DNA of 64,000 bases from an uncultured Oscillospiraceae bacterium (GTDB lineage Bacteria > Bacillota > Clostridia > Oscillospirales > Oscillospiraceae), in contig CATLAL010000005.1 of assembly GCA_949878425.1 (NCBI GenBank), positions 1 through 64,000 on the forward strand, given 5' to 3'. Every line of letters begins with the position of its first letter. Within the stretch, counting starts at the first letter, position 1. Positions 1-7,140 of this stretch are shown here, in pieces. Under the pieces are notes generated by a model. It was not told the origin of the DNA, did not search any database, and was given only the letters and a program-made list of their open reading frames with translations. The position numbers were made by a program, and so were the translations under genes.

Positions 1-223
1 CTTCAAGGGCTTCTTTTGTCAGGGTTGCAAGGTCAGCAACCTTTTTCTGTTCGCCAACGCTCCACGCCTTCCAAGCGGTACACCACCCATAAGCACCTTT
101 TGTTGTGTCCGGGCTTACCGTGATAACGGGGGTTTGAAGTTCGTTGTTATAGAACTTTTCATTGAACTTTGAAAATAAATTTTCAAGTTTTTCAATCACG
201 GGTTTCAAACTTGTTTCTTTCAT
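1..223 (-). CDS. SprT-like protein of an integrative element, truncated by window edge
   Basis: The 74 visible residues begin MKETSLKPVIEKLENLF and contain FNEKFYNNELQTPVITV followed by AYGWCT. This resembles the N-terminal part of SprT-like (zinc metallopeptidase-fold) proteins common on Firmicutes conjugative elements and phages. The HExxH motif would lie beyond the window edge, so the catalytic residues are not seen. The start is the ATG at 223-221 behind an AAGGCGG ribosome site. It is transcribed away from the XRE gene from the promoter at 273-301, so the two genes probably share operators. AT-rich like its neighbours up to about 2200 and unlike the GC-rich backbone. Family assignment is from pattern only. 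Confidence 0.55.
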   Translation of the reverse strand, partial: MKETSLKPVIEKLENLFSKFNEKFYNNELQTPVITVSPDTTKGAYGWCTAWKAWSVGEQKKVADLATLTKEALE

Positions 224-250
224 ATCTGCTACCGCCTTTCTTGAGATTAC

Positions 251-361
251 CGTTTTGCTAATCTATGCGCTAAGTATATCACCATTTTGCTAAGTTGTCA
301 ATAAGTTTTTTCAAAATAATTATCGTTTTGCTAATTTTTTGATTGACATATTAGCGTTTCG
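251..361. promoter_or_regulatory. Cluster of TTAGC-type operator repeats between divergent genes
   Basis: Five copies of a TTAGC half-site lie in the divergent intergenic region. On the minus strand TTAGCAAAACG covers 261-251 and 334-324, TTAGCAAAATG covers 293-283, and TTAGCGCAT covers 273-265. On the plus strand TTAGCGTTTCG covers 351-361. One copy lies in the spacer of the leftward promoter and one in the spacer of the rightward promoter, so a bound repressor would block both. The adjacent XRE protein is the natural candidate (inference). Confidence 0.65.
273..301 (-). promoter_or_regulatory. Sigma-A promoter for the SprT-like gene
   Basis: On the minus strand a perfect TTGACA (301-296) is followed after exactly 17 bases by TATACT (278-273). 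The spacer contains a TTAGCAAAATG repeat, which suggests repression. It drives the gene whose ATG is at 223. Confidence 0.8.
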
Positions 362-371
362 GGTGTATCAT
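343..371 (+). promoter_or_regulatory. Sigma-A promoter for the XRE regulator
   Basis: TTGACA at 343-348 and TATCAT at 366-371 with a 17-base spacer, followed by an AGGCGG ribosome site at 382-387. The spacer holds TTAGCGTTTCG, which suggests autoregulation. Because the promoter occupies 343-371, the upstream TTG at 339 cannot be the real start of the regulator gene. Confidence 0.7.
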
Positions 372-395
372 ATAATTAGAAAGGCGGTGATTTTA

Positions 396-899
396 CTGAA
401 AACATTCGGTGAAAAACTAATTGAAGCACGGGAAAAGCAAAATCTAACTCAAAAGGCTTTGGCTGAAATATTAGGCATAACGCCAACGAGATTGAATTAT
501 TGGGAAAAAGATAAACGAGAGCCGAATATTGCAATGATAAGACAAATGTCTATTGCATTAAATATTTCAATCTCTGAACTTCTTGAATTAGATGAATTTG
601 ATAAACAATACCCTGATGCGGGAATAGAATACACCCGTGAACAAGCCGTAAGAAGTTATTTAACGACTATCGGCTATTCTGTAAATGCTCAAGTTGTCAA
701 ATGGCATTGGGAAGATGAAAACGAAACTGATCCTGCTATGAAAGTGCAAATCCCGGATGAAGTTGAGTACATTCTAACTAAAGATGAGCATACCGCAATA
801 TTTACGCAAGCAGAATTTGAAGAACTGCAAGCGGGGGCAAAAGAAGCGATTGAAGGAAGGTTTTACAAGAAGGTTTTAGAGCAGCAAAAACAAAAATAG
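396..899 (+). CDS. XRE-family helix-turn-helix regulator
   Basis: A 167-residue protein. Residues 1-60 form an XRE/Cro HTH (KTFGEKLIEAREKQNLTQ, then LAEILGITPTRLNYWEKDKR), followed by a Glu-rich region without a recognised domain. It probably represses its own promoter and the divergent SprT-like gene through the TTAGC repeats upstream. The start is unusual. The open frame extends to a TTG at 339, but that overlaps the promoter. The AGGCGGTGA ribosome site at 382-390 points to the CTG at 396-398, giving a protein beginning (M)KTFGEK as is typical for the family. GTG at 387 lies inside the ribosome site. The stop codon sits in the first of three hairpins that lead to the integrase gene. Fold is certain; the target is inferred. 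Confidence 0.8.
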   Translation: MKTFGEKLIEAREKQNLTQKALAEILGITPTRLNYWEKDKREPNIAMIRQMSIALNISISELLELDEFDKQYPDAGIEYTREQAVRSYLTTIGYSVNAQVVKWHWEDENETDPAMKVQIPDEVEYILTKDEHTAIFTQAEFEELQAGAKEAIEGRFYKKVLEQQKQK

Positions 900-1014
900 C
901 CGTTACCCTCTGCAAAAGGCAACGGCTCAAACACCCGCTAATCATCTGCAAGTGATAGGCGGGAACTATTCAGACAAGAAGAAAATCCCCCGGTACTGCA
1001 ATACCAAGGGATTT
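898..1014 (+). other. Three consecutive hairpins with identical CTGCAA loops
   Basis: Hairpin 1 is 898-927: seven-base stem AGCCGTT/AACGGCT plus an inner CCT/AGG, with CTGCAA at 910-915. Hairpin 2 is 934-963: CCCGC/GCGGG plus ATCA/TGAT, with CTGCAA at 946-951. Hairpin 3 is 983-1014: AAATCCC/GGGATTT plus GGTA/TACC, with CTGCAA at 996-1001. The stems differ in sequence but the apical loop is the same. No T-tract follows any of them. They lie between the XRE stop and the integrase start, so they would be in the integrase leader if transcribed. Confidence 0.75.
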
Positions 1015-1108
1015 CCGAAGCACCAAACAACGAACCCGATCAAAGAATCATTGAATGGTATCTATATTATACCGTTCTTTGGTTCAGAAGTCAAGAAAGG
1101 ACGGTACA

Positions 1109-2110
1109 ATGAAGCTACCTAACAAATATGGATCAATCAGTAAATTATCAGGGAAACGCCGCCGCCCGTACATTGTGCGAACAGCAAGCACAAGCGGGAA
1201 CTGTTCAATAATCGGCTATGCGGAAAGCCGGGAAGAAGGGCTTGCAATGTTGGCGGCATACAACGCTAACCCGTGGGATATTGACAAGGCAAAAATTACC
1301 CTTCAAGAGTTGTTCGACCTTTGGCAAGAGAAGAAAGCCCCAAAATTAGGGAAATCAAACCAATCTTCCTTGAAATCGGCTTTCAAATACTGCGTCCCAT
1401 TGGGCGGTATGCCATACAGACAAATCAAAGCCTATCATATGCAAGATATTATTGATAGCTGCGGCAAGGGGTATTCCACGCAAGGCGCAATCAAAAATCT
1501 TTGGGGGCATTTAGACAAATTCGCCCTTGAATTGGATATATCATCCTTCCGCTATTCTGATCTGCTTACCTCTGAACCGATCCCGCCCACAAGCCGCCTA
1601 CCGTTCACCAATGAAGAAATTGCCCGGTTATGGGAACATCAAGCGGAAGAATGGGTTGATACTGTGCTGATCTTCATCTATTCCGGTTGGCGTATCTCTG
1701 AACTGTTGGCGTTACGCCCGGAAGATATTGACCTTAAAGCCGGAACTATGAAGGGCGGCACAAAGACAAAAGCCGGAAAAGGGCGCATTGTTCCCATACA
1801 CCCCAAAATCAGGGGGTTTGTAGAAGCCCGCCTTACCAGCAACCCGCCCCGGCTGATTTCCCAAAATGGCAAGCCTATTTCAACCACCGCTTACCGGGCT
1901 TTGTGGGCTGAAATCATGGGGAAGCTGGAAATGCAGCACACCCCGCATGAGTGCCGCCATACCTTTGAAACTCTGCTTGACGCTGCCGGGGGAAATCGCC
2001 GCTGTATTGATTTACTTATGGGGCATACTTCAAAAGATACGGGCAACCGGGTATATAACCACAAGACAATAGAAGAACTGCGGGCAACCGTTGAACTGAT
2101 TTCAATTTAG
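1109..2110 (+). CDS. int: Tyrosine recombinase (integrase) of an integrative element
   Basis: A 333-residue phage/ICE-type tyrosine recombinase. An N-terminal basic region and SAM-like core-binding domain cover about residues 1-165; the catalytic domain covers about 175-330. The catalytic set is complete: Arg in SGWRISEL, Lys in GGTKTKAGKG, HECRH, the second His in LLMGHTSKDT, and the Tyr nucleophile in NRVYNHKT. The start is ATG 1109 behind AAGAAAGGA, not the upstream in-frame ATG at 1055, which lacks a ribosome site and would add 18 unrelated residues. As the last gene before the composition change near 2200, it marks one end of the element. Presumed to catalyse integration and excision; no att site or excisionase could be identified here. 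Confidence 0.93.
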   Translation: MKLPNKYGSISKLSGKRRRPYIVRTASTSGNCSIIGYAESREEGLAMLAAYNANPWDIDKAKITLQELFDLWQEKKAPKLGKSNQSSLKSAFKYCVPLGGMPYRQIKAYHMQDIIDSCGKGYSTQGAIKNLWGHLDKFALELDISSFRYSDLLTSEPIPPTSRLPFTNEEIARLWEHQAEEWVDTVLIFIYSGWRISELLALRPEDIDLKAGTMKGGTKTKAGKGRIVPIHPKIRGFVEARLTSNPPRLISQNGKPISTTAYRALWAEIMGKLEMQHTPHECRHTFETLLDAAGGNRRCIDLLMGHTSKDTGNRVYNHKTIEELRATVELISI

Positions 2111-2150
2111 GTGTTCAATTCAATAGTTCAATGCAACACATTTGCAACAA

Positions 2151-2197
2151 AGCCCCCGAAAAGCCTTGATTTTACAAGGAATTTCGGGGGCTGGTTT
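2151..2197 (+). terminator. Rho-independent terminator after integrase
   Basis: Perfect 11-base stem AGCCCCCGAAA (2151-2161) / TTTCGGGGGCT (2182-2192), with an inner CCTTG/CAAGG and a following GGTTTTTATTTTA tract. The preceding TGCAAC repeats (about 2132-2149) could be integrase arm sites, which is speculative. Confidence 0.85.
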
Positions 2198-2545
2198 TTA
2201 TTTTACCATATTATCTGCCGCAAAGATAGGGCTTGTTTTCAAGTAGTTTTTCGTTAGTACTTCAATAAATTCATTGGATCGTTGCCTTTATAGTGATAAG
2301 GAACAAATCTCAACTTAACTCGTCAGCTAGCAGTCCGTAGTGCGCAAGGCAAACAATCTATTTTAAGAGCGTGAGAGACTTGTTGCTGGAGTAATGACAG
2401 CCATTTCCGCTGCGTCCTTCGCTTTGCCGAAAAGGTGTAGACCAAAGTATAACTCTTCCGGCGAGAGCGCAGGGATATGGCTAAAAAGCGCCGCTGCGCT
2501 CCGTTTGACATCTTCCTCGTTTTGGGGGGAGGGGTGGAGTAGGCC
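2198..2545. other. Gene-free stretch at the element/chromosome transition
   Basis: No convincing gene is seen. A 62-codon frame on the minus strand (2323-2511) lacks a ribosome site and has no recognisable family. On the minus strand a 27-codon open stretch ends at a TAA near 2210 and could be the remnant 3' end of a disrupted gene, but it matches nothing I recognise. The change from AT-rich to more GC-rich sequence in this stretch makes it the likely location of the element boundary (inference). Confidence 0.4.
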
Positions 2546-3031
2546 CTATATAGAATTGATGACAGAATTATGAATTATTATATCATGTAGCATCTGTCCT
2601 TTTTTAGAGAAAAGAATAAAGATCAGCGGAATACCAAGCAGATATCGCGTTAAGGTTTTTATCGCGTTCCTTAGCAATGCACACCATAAAGTAAGGTCAT
2701 GCTCATACTCAATATGCATCAGAATTTTACCAATCGTCCTTCTCACCGGCGACAGATCAAATGCGGAATATAATGCAACTTCGCTCACAAATGCGATAAA
2801 AAGTGAAAAGCAGAGCTGTTCTAAATTTATACCCAAAGAGCCCGGGTATTCAATGCTATGCTGGATAATCCCAAGTGGAGATAAAACTATCTGAAACGCG
2901 ATAGCCGGCAAAATCTGAGGGTCAACATTTTTGCCAACAATATTGCCAAGGATCATATTACAGACAACGAACAAGGGGATGACCCCTAGAATGAAGTCAA
3001 CTATGGCCGCAGTCATTCTTCTTCCCAACAT
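2546..3031 (-). CDS. RDD-family membrane protein
   Basis: A 161-residue protein with three to four predicted membrane segments. It has the hallmarks of the RDD family: an N-terminal GRRMTAAIVDF segment with the conserved Arg and Asp, RRTIGKILM in the middle, and a C-terminal basic/aromatic stretch ending LHDIIIHN. RDD proteins are small membrane proteins, some linked to ion transport, but most have no known role. The start is taken at ATG 3031 behind AAAGGTGA rather than at the longer frame start at 3067, which lies inside a perfect stem-loop. It lies 75 bp downstream of the large surface protein gene on the same strand and may be co-transcribed with it. Confidence 0.75.
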   Translation of the reverse strand: MLGRRMTAAIVDFILGVIPLFVVCNMILGNIVGKNVDPQILPAIAFQIVLSPLGIIQHSIEYPGSLGINLEQLCFSLFIAFVSEVALYSAFDLSPVRRTIGKILMHIEYEHDLTLWCALLRNAIKTLTRYLLGIPLIFILFSKKGQMLHDIIIHNSVINSI

Positions 3032-3057
3032 AGCTTCACCTTTCCAAGTCGTAAACC

Positions 3058-3096
3058 CTGCCCGCAACCCTAAAGACGAAACAGGGTTGCGGGCAG
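3058..3096 (-). other. 14-bp perfect stem-loop between surface protein and RDD genes
   Basis: CTGCCCGCAACCCT (3058-3071) pairs perfectly with 3083-3096 around an 11-base loop. On the minus strand it is not followed by a T-tract. It therefore looks like an intercistronic processing or partial-termination hairpin rather than a full terminator. Confidence 0.6.
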
Positions 3097-3105
3097 TAAT
3101 TGGCC

Positions 3106-6100
3106 TTATCTTATCGGCCTTCCAAGGGGTTCCAGCTGGAGATAGAAATTCTCAAGGCCGTGCGCATTTCCACTCACTTTCAACGGCAGAACAATGCGAT
3201 AGCCGACTCCCGTTGTGACCGCAATATCGAATATGTCCCACCAATTATGGTCAGGCTTGAGCTCAAATGCGGAAACGGGGTCGCCCTCGATTTCATAATC
3301 GTAAAATCTTTCTTTATAACTGGCTAAAGTGGATAAATCCCAGGTAAATAGTTCTGTCAGGATCTTTACATTCGGCATCCCCAACCCGTTAAATGTGCTG
3401 ACGCGCTTTACAACACTTGGCTTGGCCTTCAACGCTTTTATCGATGCGTTTAGGGCGAGGTTTCCTCCAAGGGAATGTCCGCAGATGTAGATATTGTAGC
3501 CGGAATAGTTGTTTACAATTTGCTCTGTAAACGCTTGCGCTGCGGGCGCCTGTGTGCTGATTCCCGTCATAACGTTAATGACGTCTGCGAATATCCAGTC
3601 GTCTATCCAGTCTATATCAATAAATCCATCATAAGACCCCTTCGAACCGCGGAAAGCCAGGATAATATTCTTATCCTTTTTGAGTGCTGCCGCATAGAAT
3701 CCGGCACCACCATGCCAGGTATCAAGAACAGTCCATTCAACCATCTCACCGGCACTAGCTCCACTGCCCAAATTAATGGAAGATGATGTGTTTATTTTCG
3801 TTCCCCGTGCAAGATTGTTATAGGAAATTCCGGCGGCAATCGCTAGATCACGATCAGAAATATCCCATCGCCTGGGGTTACGGTCATCTTTATCCATGTA
3901 TCCATCGTAATCGGTATCACATCGAACGGGATTGGACAAGTACTCCCAAACTGTTATGTGTGTTTTCCCTTGATAGTTCTCTACCGGCACATCATAGCGA
4001 TTTGTTAAACTGCGTATATACGGAAGCATATCTACGACAACGCTTGTCCCCAGTTCCTGCGCGTCCGTCAGCCCATCCCCATCTGTATCGTTGAAATTCG
4101 CGTGATCGAGAGTATCGCTCAGCTTGACCGCTTGGAAATCATCAAGGAATACCCATTCGCCGTCCGCATTGGTCATCTCGCCAATTTTATCCGCAAGCTG
4201 CAATAAAATATCGCTGAAATCTCCGTAAATATATCCGTATAAGCCATCGGTCATTCCAACCAGATCCCGATAGAGACTTTCACTGTACGATATGGCAGAT
4301 ACAATGATGCTGTCATTGTTCAGCAGTCGTATCATTTCATCCATACCGGAAATGCCATACTGGTTATCAACCTTATAACCTGCATCAGTTACAAGAATGA
4401 TAAATTTAGCCGCATCACCGCGCCAGTCAAGCCTACGCGCCATTTCTAATCCATCAATCGGGGTTTCCGGATTATCACCGCCACCACCAACAGAAAGATG
4501 GTTTACTTCGTCCCGGAGGATGCCTACATTCGTGAACCAGTTAGATGTGATATTTTTGTGATGTTTGGTGCTATCTAGTCCATCCACGGTTATATCACGG
4601 AATTCAATCAGCGCAAAGTTCGCGTCTACATTGTAGTCACTCACCAATTTTTCGGCAAACGCATTTACATTTTCCTTTACACCATAAATAGCGCCGCTCA
4701 TGGAACCAGTTGTATCAATGACAAAGACCACGTCAGCTTTTCCCGTAGCTTCAGAACTTGCCGCAAGCGGTCGTGCCACAGAAACTATTCGTGTTCCTGC
4801 CGCAGATGTATCGTCCACTACCTGTTCTATGACATTCCCATCGTTGTCATAGAGATAATCAATCTCTGTATCTTCCGAGGAAGTGCCTACTGTCGTATCC
4901 GGAACTGGTTCCGCCGCAGGAGAGATAATATTGTCCAGAACGTTAATGCCAAGTCCTTTCAAAAACTCATCTAGGTCAAGCACGAAATAAGTTCCGCTTC
5001 CTACGATCTGACCGGAAAGCTTGTCTTCGTCTATGTAAGTATCAATGATTTCCAAACCATTTTCGCCAAATGAAGCGATGGTTAGGCTATTCATCGATCC
5101 CGTATAGGTTTCGTTATACGCAAACGAAAGTGTTAGCGGTGTGGTTTCATAATTTGTTGACAATTCTATAATATCGCTCAAAGCCGCACGATTGTCATTA
5201 AATACGCTGGTGGATGATTTCTCAAGGATTATATTTTTTTCTATATCACCGGGAACGTTGCCTTCCACCAACGGAACCAGCCAGTTGTCACTATCAAGCA
5301 ATGCCTGATCCTTAATAGAATTTGAAGCGACTTGGTTAAATGTTCTCTCCGCATCGGGTGTGTGACCGTCAGTTTGGGGATTCATAGGGTCTAACCCAAG
5401 CTTTATTTCCTCTCCGTCTGTCAGCCCATCGCCGTCAGAGTCCGCAACCAAGGGGTTTGTCGCGTAGATATTGACTTCTTCGCTGTCAGTCAGGCCATCA
5501 AAATCTGAATCCACAGCGGTAGGCAAGGTTCCTAACTGAACTTCTGTTATATTGCTAAGTCCATCGCCATCTTCGTCACCGTCCGCATCACGAATACCGT
5601 CATTGTTCGTATCATATTTAGTGGGATCTGTGCCCACAATGATAAGTTCTTGATAGTCCGTCAACCCGTCTCCATCAGAATCATCCGTATCTTTTGATAA
5701 TCCCAACGCCTCCTTTATTTCTTCTGGAATTGCCGGGGGAGATTCCGGTCCAGTGTTCTCTATCCATTTCGCATAAAGGTCAAAATTCCTGGTAACCGGG
5801 CTACTAAAACTATATGCTGTGGTTGTCGCGGCATCAGTATACCAACCGTCAAATATATATCCGCTTCGTGCCGGTACTGACGGCGCAGAGACTGCCCCGC
5901 CGTAGACTACAGAAGATGTAGTATGGACGGCATCCGTCCCATCATTCATGTAAAATGTCACGGTATAGAATGTAGTGCTGGGAGGGACGTAGCCGTCACT
6001 ACCGGAGTTACCATCGCCACCCGAACTGCTGCTCCAATGCGCGTACAGAGTCAGATCTGAGGTGATACCTGTCTTGAAATCAAACTGCCTGCCGCCGGAC

Positions 6101-6921
6101 TTCTCAACGTACCAGCCGCTGAAAGAGTACCCGCTGCGGCTGGGGTTGGTGGGTTTGCTGACGGTATCGCCCTCCTTAACGGTTTTTACATCGTACCGGG
6201 TATCGCTCCCATAGTTCAGGTCAAATGTGACAGTATAGGTTTTTTCGATGGCCGTATCCGGTGCAGGTGTGCTATTGGCCTTGTCCGCGATGTTCTGGCA
6301 GAAACGCATCAGGATCATCGCGGCCTGCGCACGGGTGGCGTTGCCTTTCGGAACCAGCGTGTTATTGCCGGTGCCGGAAATCAAGCCGTTCCCGATGGCC
6401 CAGCCCATGGGCTCTACCGCGTAGGAACTGACCTGCGCCGCGTCTGCGAAGCCCGTGATGCTGCCTGCCGCAGCCGTATCGTAGCCCTTGTACATCGAAT
6501 AGCGGTTCAGGATAGCCACCATCTGCTCACGGGTAATGGGGTCATTGGAACCGAACAGGCCGTTGCCGTAGCCGCCAACGATCCCGTTTGCACTTGCCCA
6601 GGAGACCGCATCGGAGTACCACTGGCCGGCCGGAACATCCGTGAAAGCTGTGCCGGTGGCGGCAGGCGTACCTTCCATGCGGTGCAGGATGGTTACGATC
6701 ATGCCTCTCGTGGTGGTGCTGTCAGGCGAAAATGTGGTGGTGCTGGTGCCGTTCATCATACCTTTTTCGTAGACGTACTGAACCGCATCGTAACACCAGT
6801 CCGTTGTGTTCACATCCGTGAACGGGAGATTGCCGCCAGCCGCGAACGCCGTGCCTGGGATTAAACCCAACACAAGGCATAGAGACAGCAACAAGCTGAG
6901 GATACGCTTTGTTTGCTTCAT
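3106..6921 (-). CDS. SLH-anchored surface protein with InlB repeats, VWA and lipase-3 domains
   Basis: A 1271-residue exported protein. Residues 1-28 form a signal peptide ending AFAA. Three SLH domains at about 33-210 should bind it to the secondary cell-wall polymer. Two InlB/Listeria-Bacteroides repeats follow at about 228-296 and 318-387. Calcium-binding thrombospondin-3-like motifs (DSDGDGLTD type) occupy about 412-510 and recur at about 946-955 and 1002-1013. A VWA domain at about 729-910 carries a MIDAS motif (DTTGSMS at 736-742). The C-terminal class-3 lipase-like domain at about 1060-1240 has the nucleophile elbow GHSLGG (Ser1150) and an Asp in EGDPVSAF. The ribosome site is AAAGGAGA. 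The likely role is an adhesive, Ca-dependent cell-surface esterase or lipase; the substrate is unknown. GC content is lower than the backbone, suggesting acquisition. Confidence 0.88.
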   Translation of the reverse strand: MKQTKRILSLLLSLCLVLGLIPGTAFAAGGNLPFTDVNTTDWCYDAVQYVYEKGMMNGTSTTTFSPDSTTTRGMIVTILHRMEGTPAATGTAFTDVPAGQWYSDAVSWASANGIVGGYGNGLFGSNDPITREQMVAILNRYSMYKGYDTAAAGSITGFADAAQVSSYAVEPMGWAIGNGLISGTGNNTLVPKGNATRAQAAMILMRFCQNIADKANSTPAPDTAIEKTYTVTFDLNYGSDTRYDVKTVKEGDTVSKPTNPSRSGYSFSGWYVEKSGGRQFDFKTGITSDLTLYAHWSSSSGGDGNSGSDGYVPPSTTFYTVTFYMNDGTDAVHTTSSVVYGGAVSAPSVPARSGYIFDGWYTDAATTTAYSFSSPVTRNFDLYAKWIENTGPESPPAIPEEIKEALGLSKDTDDSDGDGLTDYQELIIVGTDPTKYDTNNDGIRDADGDEDGDGLSNITEVQLGTLPTAVDSDFDGLTDSEEVNIYATNPLVADSDGDGLTDGEEIKLGLDPMNPQTDGHTPDAERTFNQVASNSIKDQALLDSDNWLVPLVEGNVPGDIEKNIILEKSSTSVFNDNRAALSDIIELSTNYETTPLTLSFAYNETYTGSMNSLTIASFGENGLEIIDTYIDEDKLSGQIVGSGTYFVLDLDEFLKGLGINVLDNIISPAAEPVPDTTVGTSSEDTEIDYLYDNDGNVIEQVVDDTSAAGTRIVSVARPLAASSEATGKADVVFVIDTTGSMSGAIYGVKENVNAFAEKLVSDYNVDANFALIEFRDITVDGLDSTKHHKNITSNWFTNVGILRDEVNHLSVGGGGDNPETPIDGLEMARRLDWRGDAAKFIILVTDAGYKVDNQYGISGMDEMIRLLNNDSIIVSAISYSESLYRDLVGMTDGLYGYIYGDFSDILLQLADKIGEMTNADGEWVFLDDFQAVKLSDTLDHANFNDTDGDGLTDAQELGTSVVVDMLPYIRSLTNRYDVPVENYQGKTHITVWEYLSNPVRCDTDYDGYMDKDDRNPRRWDISDRDLAIAAGISYNNLARGTKINTSSSINLGSGASAGEMVEWTVLDTWHGGAGFYAAALKKDKNIILAFRGSKGSYDGFIDIDWIDDWIFADVINVMTGISTQAPAAQAFTEQIVNNYSGYNIYICGHSLGGNLALNASIKALKAKPSVVKRVSTFNGLGMPNVKILTELFTWDLSTLASYKERFYDYEIEGDPVSAFELKPDHNWWDIFDIAVTTGVGYRIVLPLKVSGNAHGLENFYLQLEPLGRPIR

Positions 6922-7062
6922 GCCATTCGCTCTCCTTTCAATTTCTGGGGGGCTTTCGATTATATAGGCAGAATTTAGCCTATTAAATTTATTTTAGCAT
7001 AACAATCCATATAATTCAAGTAAATTTGTAGTGTTTGGACATTCCCCGATGACCGCTACAGC

Positions 7063-7091
7063 TTGACAATCCCCATAGCCCGAATTATAAT
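7063..7091 (+). promoter_or_regulatory. Consensus sigma-A promoter
   Basis: TTGACA at 7063-7068 and TATAAT at 7086-7091 with a 17-base spacer. It lies 50 bp ahead of the ATG at 7141. A small inverted repeat (GCCGGA/TCCGGC, around 7104-7120) sits in the leader. Confidence 0.85.
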
Positions 7092-7140
7092 GAATGGACT
7101 GACGCCGGAATGACTCCGGCAGTAAGGGATGGGATAGATT

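Noticed and set aside
339..395. TTG 339 as the start of the XRE regulator
   Set aside because: The codon overlaps the promoter (TTGACA 343-348, TATCAT 366-371), so it would not be in the transcript.
898..1014. The three CTGCAA hairpins as a type III toxin-antitoxin repeat array or a CRISPR
   Set aside because: Spacing is uneven (36 and 50 bases), stems are not repeats, and no ToxN-like or cas gene is adjacent. No CRISPR array was seen anywhere in the window.
2323..2511. A 62-codon minus-strand frame in the transition region
   Set aside because: No ribosome site, no recognisable domain, Arg/Ser/Leu-biased composition; not supported as a gene.
3058..3096. The stem-loop after the surface protein as a rho-independent terminator
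   Set aside because: No T-tract follows on the minus strand; kept only as an intercistronic hairpin.
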